64,000 bases of DNA from Ga0077555 sp033764055. Its GTDB lineage: Bacteria > Pseudomonadota > Alphaproteobacteria > Rhizobiales > Hyphomicrobiaceae. The stretch is from assembly GCA_033764055.1 (NCBI GenBank), contig JANRJI010000143.1:1-64000 (forward strand), in the 5' to 3' direction. This document shows positions 52,553 to 60,524 of the stretch, one piece after another. The translations under genes were made by a program, and so were the position numbers. Under the pieces are notes generated by a model that searched no databases, was not told where the DNA came from, and saw only the letters and a list, made by a program, of their open reading frames with translations. Each line of letters starts with the position of its first letter. Positions within the stretch are counted from its first letter, which is position 1.

Positions 52553-53203
52553 TCAGGCCGGCACGGCGGCCTTGGCAGCGGCGATAAAGGCACGGATCAG
52601 TGCCGGCTCCTTGACGCCCGGTCGACTTTCGACGCCGGACGAGACGTCGACGGCCGGCGCTCCGGTCGCGCGGATCGCGTCGGCGACATTCAACGGATTG
52701 AGGCCGCCGGACAGCATGAAGGGAACTTTATGTCTGACACCGTCGAGCGCGCGCCAGTCGAACGTTGCCCCGTGACCGCCCGGCCTGTCGGCGCCTTCCG
52801 GTGGCCGCGCGTCGAACAGGATGAGGTCCGCCACATCAGTGAAGCGTAATGCCATCGCCGCGTCTGCAGCCGTCGCCACCTTGATCGCTTTGATCACCGG
52901 CAGACCGGAGCGCGCTCGCACTGCGGCCACGCGTTGCGGCCCCTCGTTGCCATGCAATTGCAGGAGATCGGGCATCAATTCGGCGACGATGCGGGCGATC
53001 GAGGCGTCATCCGCGTCCACCACGAGTGCGACGATCCTCGCCCGGCCCCGGGCCGGGGCGGCGAGCTCTCGCGCCTGCTCCAGCGACACATTGCGAGGGC
53101 TCGGCGGAAACAGCACGAGGCCGACGTAGTCGGCACCCGCCTCCAGCGCCACGGCCATCGTATCGGGCGTCCTCAAACCACAGATCTTGACCTTGGTCGG
53201 CAT
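52553..53203 (-). CDS. trpF: Phosphoribosylanthranilate isomerase
   Basis: A 216-residue TIM-barrel enzyme for the third step of tryptophan synthesis. Family segments are VKICGLRTPDTM (catalytic Cys8 in KICG), GADYVGLVLFPPSPRNV, LLQLHGNEG, LILFDARP and the phosphate-binding MLSGGLNPLNV, with the closing DVSSGVESRPGVKE. Start ATG 53203; its ribosome binding site is weak. It follows lapA after 163 bp, the usual order in Hyphomicrobiales. It shares a transcript with trpB. Confidence 0.95.
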   Translation of the reverse strand: MPTKVKICGLRTPDTMAVALEAGADYVGLVLFPPSPRNVSLEQARELAAPARGRARIVALVVDADDASIARIVAELMPDLLQLHGNEGPQRVAAVRARSGLPVIKAIKVATAADAAMALRFTDVADLILFDARPPEGADRPGGHGATFDWRALDGVRHKVPFMLSGGLNPLNVADAIRATGAPAVDVSSGVESRPGVKEPALIRAFIAAAKAAVPA

Positions 53204-53366
53204 GCTTTCATCGACACTCGGACGAGGTGGCCGCTCAGCCCGCTTGCTGCTTTCGGCTCGATCCGCGAACCTATGCCGGGTTTTCAGCGCCGCAGCAACG
53301 GCAACGCCCTGCCTGTCGGCCGGCGATCACTCCGACGGATGCGCCGCTGCCGACGGTGTCGCCCGC

Positions 53367-53729
53367 TCAGCGCCGCACCACGGCCAGCGCCCGGGCGCCC
53401 GCTCCGCCGCCGGCCTCCAGACTATCGTCGCGCTCGCGGGCAAGACGGTCGGCCTCGGCGCGCCACTTCATGGCGTCTTGTGCGCGGGAACGTGCCATCC
53501 TGCGCCACTGGCTCTGTCCGAGCCATGTCGCCCATCCGCCGAGGACCACGCCCGCGACCAATGCGCCGAAAAGGAAGAAATAGAACGGCATCTCGACAGC
53601 CAGCGCCGGCGCCTCGGGCCGGAACGGGTCGAGCACCAGCCGCACGCCGTGGCGGTTCGACACCGCCAGAGTGATGAGGAGGAGGGCCGCCGGGAAGGCG
53701 ATGAGCAGCCGGACCACCCGCTTCAGCAC
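53367..53729 (-). CDS. lapA: LapA family membrane protein
   Basis: A 120-residue inner-membrane protein of the lipopolysaccharide assembly protein A type. Two helices, about 8-24 and 47-68 (MPFYFFLFGALVAGVVLGG), are followed by a basic, Arg/Glu-rich tail that is probably coiled. LapA works with LapB in control of LPS synthesis in enterobacteria. The start is GTG 53729 with GGAGACGAG upstream. It lies between ihfB and trpF, the usual place in Hyphomicrobiales. Confidence 0.85.
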   Translation of the reverse strand: MLKRVVRLLIAFPAALLLITLAVSNRHGVRLVLDPFRPEAPALAVEMPFYFFLFGALVAGVVLGGWATWLGQSQWRRMARSRAQDAMKWRAEADRLARERDDSLEAGGGAGARALAVVRR

Positions 53730-53794
53730 GTTCTCGTCTCCGTTTCTCTAGGGCCAGCGAGCTCTCTAGCGCCAGCGTGGCGATGCTCGAGGAC

Positions 53795-54145
53795 TCAAGC
53801 GCGCGCGGCGCGTTGCGGCGTCTTCGTCTTCGTCTTCGTCTTGGCGCGGCGCTTCGGCGTCTCGCCCGGTCCGTTGAGCCGCTCTCGCAGCTCCTTGCCT
53901 GTCTTGAAGAACGGCACGAATTTCTCGTCCACCTCGACTGTCGTGCCGGTCCGCGGATTGCGCCCGACGCGCGGTGGCCGGTGCTTGACCGTGAAAGCGC
54001 CGAAGCCCCGGAGCTCCACCCGGTCGCCGCGGGCCAGCGCGTCTACGATCTCATCGAAGATGACATTCACGATGCGCTCGATGTCGCGATGGTAAAGGTG
54101 AGGATTCGCGGCCGCGATCTTGGCAATCAACTCAGACTTGATCAT
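53795..54145 (-). CDS. ihfB: Integration host factor subunit beta
   Basis: A 116-residue DNA-bending protein of the HU/IHF family. MIKSELIAKIAAANPHLY begins the helical body, and VELRGFGAFTVKHR with VGRNPRTGTTVEV forms the beta-arm with the intercalating Pro64. It pairs with IhfA to bend DNA at promoters and recombination sites. The tail after ERLNGPGE is unusually long and ends in KTKTKTKT, a run encoded by a 6-bp tandem repeat. Start ATG 54145 has a GAGGG-type site upstream. Confidence 0.94.
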   Translation of the reverse strand: MIKSELIAKIAAANPHLYHRDIERIVNVIFDEIVDALARGDRVELRGFGAFTVKHRPPRVGRNPRTGTTVEVDEKFVPFFKTGKELRERLNGPGETPKRRAKTKTKTKTPQRAARA

Positions 54146-54238
54146 CCGTTCACCCTCACTCGCTCGGCCTGGTCGGCACTGTCCGGCGGGCACATGCAAG
54201 CCCCACCTCGGCCTCTGGCCTGATCACGTTGTTATTAC

Positions 54239-55219
54239 TCACCTTTCGGCCGGCTGCCAAATGGAAACAAGTCCCCCGAGACCGAGACCTGCAAGACCGG
54301 TGTTGTCGCCGAGCAACGCTGCCGTCCAGCTCCTGCCGTCTCCCTCCAACAGGCCGAGGGCACGACCGGCCATGCCGAGCAGGCCGAGCGATTCTGCGCG
54401 CTTCGGCTTCCAGTCGACCACTTTCAGCCCCTTCGTCACGCCCCGCGTCGAGGTCAGCCAGGTCACGACCTCGGGCTCGCCGCCGATGGAGTCGATCAAC
54501 TTGTGCTCGATCGCTTCGCGCCCGGAGAAGATGCGACCCTGCTCGAGACCGGGGATGGCTGCAGTATCGACCTTCCGGCGCTCGGCAACCAGTCCGCGGA
54601 ACCAACCCATGGATTCGGCGACCATCCGTTCTGTGGTCTGCCGGCCGGCCTCGTTGAGCGGCTGGAACGGCGAGGGAACCGCCTTGAGAGGACCGCTCTT
54701 GATCTCGTTCATCTTGACGCCGAGCTTGCCCATCAGCTCCGTCACCTCGGCCCATTGGAAGATGACACCGACCGAGCCGGTGATGGTGTTGCCGCGCGCG
54801 AAGATGTAGTCCGTCCCAAGTCCGGCGATGTAGGCCGCGGATGTGGCGATGGTGCCGAACTGCGCCACCACGGGCTTCTTGTTGGAAAGCTCCCGGATCG
54901 CACCGAACAGCGCCTCGCCACCCGTCGTCGTGCCTCCGGGGCTGTTGACGTAGAGAATGACCGCCTCGACCGATTTGTTCTCGCCGAGCTTGCGCAGCAG
55001 AGTGAGCTGATCGCGGTCCTCCGTGATCAGGCCCTCTATCGAGACGCGCGCAATCTGGTGCCTTCCGATAATGCTGCCGCCGTCGCTGCCGACGCCCGAT
55101 ACGGTGACACCCAGGGTGCCGAGTGCCAGCGCGAGGGCCAGCACGGCGAGCCCCCGCCATAGCGACATGCGCCGCCGCAAGCGTCGTCTGTCGATCACGG
55201 CTTCGGTTTCGAGTGTCAC
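54239..55219 (-). CDS. sppA: Signal peptide peptidase SppA
   Basis: A 326-residue membrane-bound serine protease that clears signal peptides in the periplasm. A single hydrophobic helix lies about 22-41 after a basic start. The Ser-Lys dyad is Ser127 (GTIATSAAYIAG) and Lys179 (KSGPLKAVPSPF), and GSVGVIFQ and NSPGGTTTGGEAL are further family marks. Length equals the short, single-domain type. The start is GTG 55219 with AGGAGG four bases before it, which excludes the upstream frame. ihfB follows after 93 bp. Confidence 0.92.
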   Translation of the reverse strand: MTLETEAVIDRRRLRRRMSLWRGLAVLALALALGTLGVTVSGVGSDGGSIIGRHQIARVSIEGLITEDRDQLTLLRKLGENKSVEAVILYVNSPGGTTTGGEALFGAIRELSNKKPVVAQFGTIATSAAYIAGLGTDYIFARGNTITGSVGVIFQWAEVTELMGKLGVKMNEIKSGPLKAVPSPFQPLNEAGRQTTERMVAESMGWFRGLVAERRKVDTAAIPGLEQGRIFSGREAIEHKLIDSIGGEPEVVTWLTSTRGVTKGLKVVDWKPKRAESLGLLGMAGRALGLLEGDGRSWTAALLGDNTGLAGLGLGGLVSIWQPAER

Positions 55220-55414
55220 GTATCCTCCTGGCTGCGATAGGCTCCGCACGTCCGAGGCCCTGGCACCTCTGTGGTGGCTCCCGGCAGAGTAAGGCCAAGC
55301 ACTTGTTGCGGCAACGGCTCTGGCCCCATAGCTGTGCCCCATAGGCGTGGCACGCGTTGCCGGATCACCAGACCCTCTTTGCAGGGGTCGGTGATCCAAC
55401 TGACCGCCGATCGG

Positions 55415-56389
55415 TCACTCGGCCTTCATGTTTAGCCGCTTTGTGAGCGCACCGTACCGGGCGAGGTCAGACTTCGTGAGGGCCGCGAGGTCCTCTGGAG
55501 AGCCACCAAGCGGCGCAAGCGCAGTCTTGAGCAGCTGCTCCTTGAGGGGCGCATCGGTCGCGATCACCTTGTTCACGGCCTCGTTCATCTTCTTGATGAT
55601 CGCGGCGGGTGTCCCGGCGGGGGCAAACATCGCGAACCACACCACGTAGTCGAGCTCCGGATAGACCTCCTTCAGGAGCGGCACGTTGGGGAATAGCGGA
55701 TGCCGTTGCCGGTCGCTAACCGCGAGCAGATTTGCCTTGCCGGCCGAGACGTGCGGCAGCGTGTTGGGGTCAGCATGCACCTGATGCACGCCGGCCAGGA
55801 AGTCCTGCAGCGACTCGCCGCCGCCCCTGTAGGGTACGTGCAGGATCTCGGCCCCGATCTGCAACTTGAACGCCTCGCAGAGCAGATGGCCATAGGAGCC
55901 GACCCCCGCAGTGCCCCAGCTGATCTTGCCGGGGTTCGCCTTCGCGTAGGCCGCGAACTCCTGAAGCGTCTTGGCCGGGATCGACGGGTGCACCGCGAAC
56001 AACAGTGTCCCGGTGGTCATGTTGACGACGGGAGCCAGATCCTTCACGGGGTCGTACGGTGTCTTGCGCAGATGCGGAAGGATCACCAGGCTCAGCGACG
56101 GCGTGACGCCGAAGGTGTAGCCGTCGGGTGGCGACTTCATCAGCGCTTCGAGCCCGAGAGCGCCCGAGGCGCCGCCCCTGTTCTCGATCACCACCTGCTG
56201 ATTGAAGACCTTGGTCAGCCGCTCGGCGAACGGGCGCATCGTATTGTCGGCCGACCCGCCGGGACCGAAATTGACGATGACGCGCACCGTTTTGTTCGGC
56301 CAGTCCGAAGCTTGGGCTGAGGCCTCGGCAATCGGCAATCCAAGCGCGCACGCAACGAGTGTGGCGCGAAGAGCAGACAAGAAGCGCAT
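55415..56389 (-). CDS. Tripartite tricarboxylate transporter (Bug family) substrate-binding protein
   Basis: A 324-residue exported solute-binding protein. A signal peptide covers residues 1-25 (RATLVACALGLPIAEASAQ). The mature part opens with WPNKTVRVIVNFGPGGSADN and has VIENRGGASGALGLEALMKS and ISWGTAGVGSYGHLLCEAF, all typical of Bug/TctC proteins that bind carboxylates in the periplasm. No TctA or TctB membrane partner is here, which is common for Bug genes. GGAGGA lies upstream of ATG 56389. It stands between rpsA and sppA, where relatives usually have no such gene, and is separated from rpsA by a terminator. Confidence 0.9.
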   Translation of the reverse strand: MRFLSALRATLVACALGLPIAEASAQASDWPNKTVRVIVNFGPGGSADNTMRPFAERLTKVFNQQVVIENRGGASGALGLEALMKSPPDGYTFGVTPSLSLVILPHLRKTPYDPVKDLAPVVNMTTGTLLFAVHPSIPAKTLQEFAAYAKANPGKISWGTAGVGSYGHLLCEAFKLQIGAEILHVPYRGGGESLQDFLAGVHQVHADPNTLPHVSAGKANLLAVSDRQRHPLFPNVPLLKEVYPELDYVVWFAMFAPAGTPAAIIKKMNEAVNKVIATDAPLKEQLLKTALAPLGGSPEDLAALTKSDLARYGALTKRLNMKAE

Positions 56390-56525
56390 GCGGGGTTCCT
56401 CCGTTGCCCACGTCAGGCCGACGCTTCGAAACGGGCGCCGGTCCCACGTGGAGCCCCAAGCCTAGCAGCAGGCCGATGACGGTTGGAAGTCCGATCATGC
56501 CGATGTCGGAGAAGCGCCGCAGAAC

Positions 56526-56553
56526 GAAGAAAGGCGGCTGCGCGGCAGCCGCC
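56526..56553 (-). terminator. Intrinsic terminator after rpsA
   Basis: Read on the minus strand, a perfect 9-bp stem GGCGGCTGC/GCAGCCGCC with a three-base loop (stem bases 56533-56541 and 56545-56553) is followed by TTTCTTC. It lies 36 bp after the rpsA stop. Confidence 0.85.
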
Positions 56554-56588
56554 CTCCAAGCACCATGGGTTGTCGCTTCCAGGAGGCG

Positions 56589-58316
56589 TTATTCCTTCGG
56601 AGGCTCTCCGCCCTCTCGCTTCTTGAGAGCCGCCTTGAAGATGTCGCCGAGCGAAGCGCCCGAGTCCGACGATCCGTACTGGGCGACGGCCTGCTTCTCC
56701 TCGGAGATCTCGAGAGCCTTGATCGAGACCTGGATCCGCCGCGCGTGCTTGTCGACCGAGAGCACTTGCGCGTCGACCTTGTTGCCGACGTTGTAGCGCT
56801 CGGGGCGCTGCTCGGACCGGTCACGGGACAGGTCGGAGCGCTTGATGTAGGTGGTCACATCGGTGTCGGCGATCTTGACCATGATGCCGTTCGGCTCGAC
56901 TGCGGTCACCTCACAGGTGACAGTGTCGCCCTTCTTGTACTTGCCGAGCGTGTCGAGCGGATCGCCGGCCAGCTGCTTGATGCCGAGCGAGATGCGCTCC
57001 TTGGAGCTGTCGACGTCGAGCACCACGGCTTTGACGTTGTCGCCCTTCTTGTAGTCCTTGATCACCTCCTCGCCCGACTTGTTCCAGTCGAGGTCCGAGA
57101 GGTGCACCATCCCGTCGATGCCGTTGTCGAGGCCGATGAACAGGCCGAACTCGGTGATGTTGCGCACCGGGCCCTCGATCGTCGAGCCCTTGGGGTGCGC
57201 GGTGAGGAAGGCATCCCAGGGATTGTCCTGGGTCTGCTTGAGGCCGAGCGAGATGCGCCGCTTGTTCGGATCGACCTCGAGGATCTGCACCTCGACCTGC
57301 TGGCTCGTCGAGACGATCTTGCCGGGATGCACGTTCTTCTTCGTCCAGCTCATCTCGGAGACGTGGATCAGGCCCTCGACGCCGGGCTCCAGCTCCACGA
57401 AAGCGCCGTAGTCGGCGATATTCGTGACGGTGCCGGTGAAGCGTGCCCCGACCGGGTACTTGGCCTCGATGCCCTCCCACGGGTCGGACAGCAGCTGCTT
57501 CATGCCGAGCGAGATGCGCTGCGTCTCCGGATTGATGCGGATGATCTGCACCTTGACGGTGTCGCCGACGTTGACCACGTCGCTCGGGTGGTTGACACGG
57601 CGCCAAGCCATGTCGGTGACGTGCAGCAGGCCGTCGATGCCGCCGAGATCGATGAACGCGCCGTAGTCCGTGATGTTCTTGACGACGCCGTCGATGACCT
57701 GGCCCTCGGCGAGGCGCGCGACGATCTCCGACCGCTGCTCGGCCCTTGTCTCCTCGAGAACCGACCGGCGCGAGACGACGATGTTGCCGCGACGGCGGTC
57801 CATCTTCAGGATCTGGAACATCAGCGGCTGGTGCATCAGAGGGCCGATGTCGCGCACCGGGCGGATGTCGACCTGCGAGCCGGGCAGGAATGCGACGGCG
57901 CCGTCGAGGTCGACCGTGAAGCCGCCCTTGACCTTGTTGAAGATGACGCCCTCGACCTTCTCGTTCGCCTCGAACTGCTTCTCGAGGCGGGTCCAGCTTT
58001 CCTCGCGCCGTGCCTTGTCGCGGCTCAGGACGGCTTCGCCGAGCGCGTTCTCCATGCGCTCGAGGTAGACCTCAACCTCGTCGCCGACCTTGAGATCGGC
58101 CGGCTTGCCGCCGATGCCGAACTCCTTGAGAGGAACCCTCCCCTCCATCTTGAGACCGACGTCGATCACGGCGAGATCCTTCTCGATCGACGTGATCGTG
58201 CCCTTGACCACAGTGCCCTCGAAGGCGGTCTCGCCGCCCATGGCCTCGTTGAGGAGGGCTTCGAAGTCGCTGCGCGACGGGTTCATCTCATGGGAGGTAT
58301 GGGTGGCGGTGCTCAT
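56589..58316 (-). CDS. rpsA: 30S ribosomal protein S1
   Basis: A 575-residue ribosomal protein with six S1 OB-fold repeats. Copies begin near GTVVKGTITSIEKDLAVID, VEGVIFNKVKGGFTVD, GQVIDGVVKNITDYGAFIDL, GARFTGTVTNIADYGAFVEL, GSTIEGPVRNITEFGLFIGL and GDTVTCEVTAVEPNGIMVKI. It binds mRNA and brings it to the 30S subunit. ATG 58316 is preceded by AAGGAC. It follows cmk after 221 bp, as in most alphaproteobacteria, and ends at its own terminator. The spacer to cmk probably holds its promoter and leader. Confidence 0.97.
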   Translation of the reverse strand: MSTATHTSHEMNPSRSDFEALLNEAMGGETAFEGTVVKGTITSIEKDLAVIDVGLKMEGRVPLKEFGIGGKPADLKVGDEVEVYLERMENALGEAVLSRDKARREESWTRLEKQFEANEKVEGVIFNKVKGGFTVDLDGAVAFLPGSQVDIRPVRDIGPLMHQPLMFQILKMDRRRGNIVVSRRSVLEETRAEQRSEIVARLAEGQVIDGVVKNITDYGAFIDLGGIDGLLHVTDMAWRRVNHPSDVVNVGDTVKVQIIRINPETQRISLGMKQLLSDPWEGIEAKYPVGARFTGTVTNIADYGAFVELEPGVEGLIHVSEMSWTKKNVHPGKIVSTSQQVEVQILEVDPNKRRISLGLKQTQDNPWDAFLTAHPKGSTIEGPVRNITEFGLFIGLDNGIDGMVHLSDLDWNKSGEEVIKDYKKGDNVKAVVLDVDSSKERISLGIKQLAGDPLDTLGKYKKGDTVTCEVTAVEPNGIMVKIADTDVTTYIKRSDLSRDRSEQRPERYNVGNKVDAQVLSVDKHARRIQVSIKALEISEEKQAVAQYGSSDSGASLGDIFKAALKKREGGEPPKE

Positions 58317-58537
58317 CAACTGTCCTTGGCCGTGTGTGAACGAGGGTGCGACCCGGCAGCGACGCCGGGAGGAGCCTCGGGTTTTGGAGATGACGCCCAA
58401 CGATCACGGCGCCCGCGACCCCCGGAAAAAATCCGCGAGGTTGCCGACGCCAGCCTCGAGATGGCGTTCGATGTCGTTGTGACGAAGACTGTCGTGAGAG
58501 GGCTTGATGCCCGCCGGAGCCGATTTGAGCCGATCCC

Positions 58538-59176
58538 TCAGGACCGTCTCTGCTGGCCGATCTTCCTCGTGATCAACCCGACGGCAGCTTCGAATGCCTG
58601 CTCTATATCGAATTCGGTCGTGTCGAGCAAGAACGCGTCGCTGGCAGCCTTCATCGGCGCATCCGCTCGTGCGGAATCGCGCTCGTCGCGGCGGCGCAGC
58701 ACCTCGGCCACGCCTTCGAGCGTAACTGGCTCTCCACGCTCCCGCAGCTCCTTGAACCGGCGCGCGGCTCGAACGCCGAGATCGGCCGTCACGAAAATTT
58801 TCACGTCTGCATGCGGACACACCACGGTGCCGATGTCTCGGCCGTCGAGCACGGCGCCCTGCCCCCGGGCCGCGAAATCGCGCTGCAGGTCGAGCAAGGC
58901 CTTTCGCACGCCCGGGAATTTAGCCACCACCGATGCCGCATCGCCAGCGCCGGGGGATCTCAGCTCGGGATCGTCGAGCGTCGTGATGTCGAGCATGGCG
59001 GCAGCGTGCGCCGCGAAGACAGCGTCATCGAGCGACTGTCCACGGGCCAGCACGTCCCGGGCCACGGCTCGGTACAGCAGTCCGGTGTCGAGGCATGGAT
59101 AGCCGAGGTGGGCGGCGATCAGCTTTGCAAGCGTACCTTTACCGGAGGCCGCTGGCCCGTCGATGGCAATGATCAT
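58538..59176 (-). CDS. cmk: Cytidylate kinase
   Basis: A 212-residue P-loop kinase that phosphorylates CMP and dCMP. MIIAIDGPAASGKGTLAKLI at the start carries the GPAASGKGT P-loop (7-15), followed by DTGLLYRAVARD and DGRDIGTVVCPHADVKIFV with the conserved GRDIGT motif. Start ATG 59176 is where family members begin. It precedes rpsA on the same strand. A terminator hairpin upstream (59306-59334) separates it from the Tim44-like gene, so it should have its own promoter in 59177-59305. Confidence 0.95.
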   Translation of the reverse strand: MIIAIDGPAASGKGTLAKLIAAHLGYPCLDTGLLYRAVARDVLARGQSLDDAVFAAHAAAMLDITTLDDPELRSPGAGDAASVVAKFPGVRKALLDLQRDFAARGQGAVLDGRDIGTVVCPHADVKIFVTADLGVRAARRFKELRERGEPVTLEGVAEVLRRRDERDSARADAPMKAASDAFLLDTTEFDIEQAFEAAVGLITRKIGQQRRS

Positions 59177-59305
59177 TGGCGGCTGCTCGCAGACGTCCTG
59201 TCCATCCGGCCCTCCTAGGATATTTGTCCTCCGCCGGCAATCTGCAGAGCGTTCCTCCTCCACGGCTTCGCGATTGGGCCGATGCCCAGCACCGCAGGCC
59301 ACATG

Positions 59306-59334
59306 CAAAAGGCCTCGCCCTTGCGGACGAGGCC
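59306..59334 (-). terminator. Intrinsic terminator after the Tim44-like gene
   Basis: On the minus strand GGCCTCG (59334-59328) and CGAGGCC (59317-59311) form a 7-bp stem around a 10-base loop, followed by TTTTGC. It lies 28 bp after the Tim44-like stop. Confidence 0.8.
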
Positions 59335-59362
59335 TCGCAGAAATCTGCGACAACGTCTTGGC

Positions 59363-60307
59363 TCAACCGGCCTGCTGGATGGCAGACAACTCCCACTGGC
59401 TGGCGTTGCCGCCGACCGGGCGGCGGAACGTCCATACCTCGGTGACCTGCTGCGGCTCGGTGGTGCTGCCCTGCACCACGCGCCCAGTCTTCTGATCGAC
59501 AAGCGCATCGATGATCTCGTAGCGCATGGCGACGGTGGCGTACTCGCCGCCCGCCTCACGCCACGTCTCGGCCAGATCGCCCTGCAACAGCTTCGGCTCC
59601 GACAGATCGTTGCTCAGCCCCTTGCGCTTGTTCTCGTCGAGCTCGCGAGCGAACTCCGAGAGCACCTCGGGCGTGACGCGATCGCCGAGCGCAGCGATAT
59701 CGCCGTTGGTGTAGGCGAGCTGGATCTCCTTCAGGAGGCGCTCGAACGTGTTGTAGTCGTCACCGACAATGGCGAGCTCCGGCACCGGAGCGCTCATGCC
59801 GCCTCCGAGGCCCGACCGGTACGCGGCGTCGGCCTCGGGTCTGCGCGCACCACCTGCGGCGGCCTGCGCCAGCGCGGGCTGGTTCGCCGCGCTGCGGCTG
59901 CGGAAGAACGCTATCACCAGCATCACGATGCCGGCGATCAGCGCCATCTGCAGGATGAACCCGAGCATAGCGGCGAAGCCGCCACCGAAGCCGAACAGGC
60001 TGGCGAGGCCGGCGCCGATGAGGCCGCCCAACAGCAGATTCTTGACCATGCTGCCGCGCGAGCTCTGGGCAGCAGCGGCTGTCGCGCCAGACTTGCCGGG
60101 CTGGGTGATCGATTTCTGCACGGGCGAGGCGCTCGGTGCCGTCCTCGTAGCGGCCGGCGCGTCGAATGTCTTGCTGCCGCGGCTGCCGAAGCTGCCGCCT
60201 CTGCCGCCGCGCGCGTCGGCGAAGTCGGCCGTCAGCAGCGCCGTTCCTGCGAGCGCCGCGACGACGGCGATAGCTTTGCTGGAGAAATAGGCAGTGCGGG
60301 TGGTCAT
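59363..60307 (-). CDS. Tim44-like domain membrane protein
   Basis: A 314-residue protein. An amino segment (about 10-30) looks like a signal sequence. A Gly/Ser/Ala-rich stretch (33-85) then precedes two short hydrophobic helices (about 88-108 and 112-136, LGFILQMALIAGIVMLVIAFF). The carboxy half (about 180-314) is a Tim44-type domain: YNTFERLLKEIQLAYTNGDI, LGDRVTPEVLSEFARELDEN, VAMRYEIIDALVDQKTGRVV and a closing VTEVWTFRRPVGGNASQWEL. In bacteria such TimA/Tim44-like proteins are membrane proteins of largely unknown role. It sits between aroA and cmk, where relatives usually have none, with its own terminator. Confidence 0.85.
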   Translation of the reverse strand: MTTRTAYFSSKAIAVVAALAGTALLTADFADARGGRGGSFGSRGSKTFDAPAATRTAPSASPVQKSITQPGKSGATAAAAQSSRGSMVKNLLLGGLIGAGLASLFGFGGGFAAMLGFILQMALIAGIVMLVIAFFRSRSAANQPALAQAAAGGARRPEADAAYRSGLGGGMSAPVPELAIVGDDYNTFERLLKEIQLAYTNGDIAALGDRVTPEVLSEFARELDENKRKGLSNDLSEPKLLQGDLAETWREAGGEYATVAMRYEIIDALVDQKTGRVVQGSTTEPQQVTEVWTFRRPVGGNASQWELSAIQQAG

Positions 60308-60524
60308 CTTGCCCTCGGATGCTGGGCCGGCTCGCAACTCCTTGGCGGCGAGTCCGGCCGGACGGACGCCTCTTGTATATAGGCGACCAAGCGACCGCGT
60401 CCAGACGTCGCCCGAGCCATTGAAGGCGACGCCGGAACATTCCCACGTCGGAATTGACGAATTGCTGCTGTGCGTCCTGCCAGTGCGGTGTTTGCCGGAT
60501 TGCCAGGCGACCCGGCTGCCCACG

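Noticed and set aside
56565..59102. An 845-codon plus-strand frame opposite rpsA and cmk
   Set aside because: It is fully antisense to two core genes and consists of biased Asp/Val/Leu/Arg runs; no start signal is seen.
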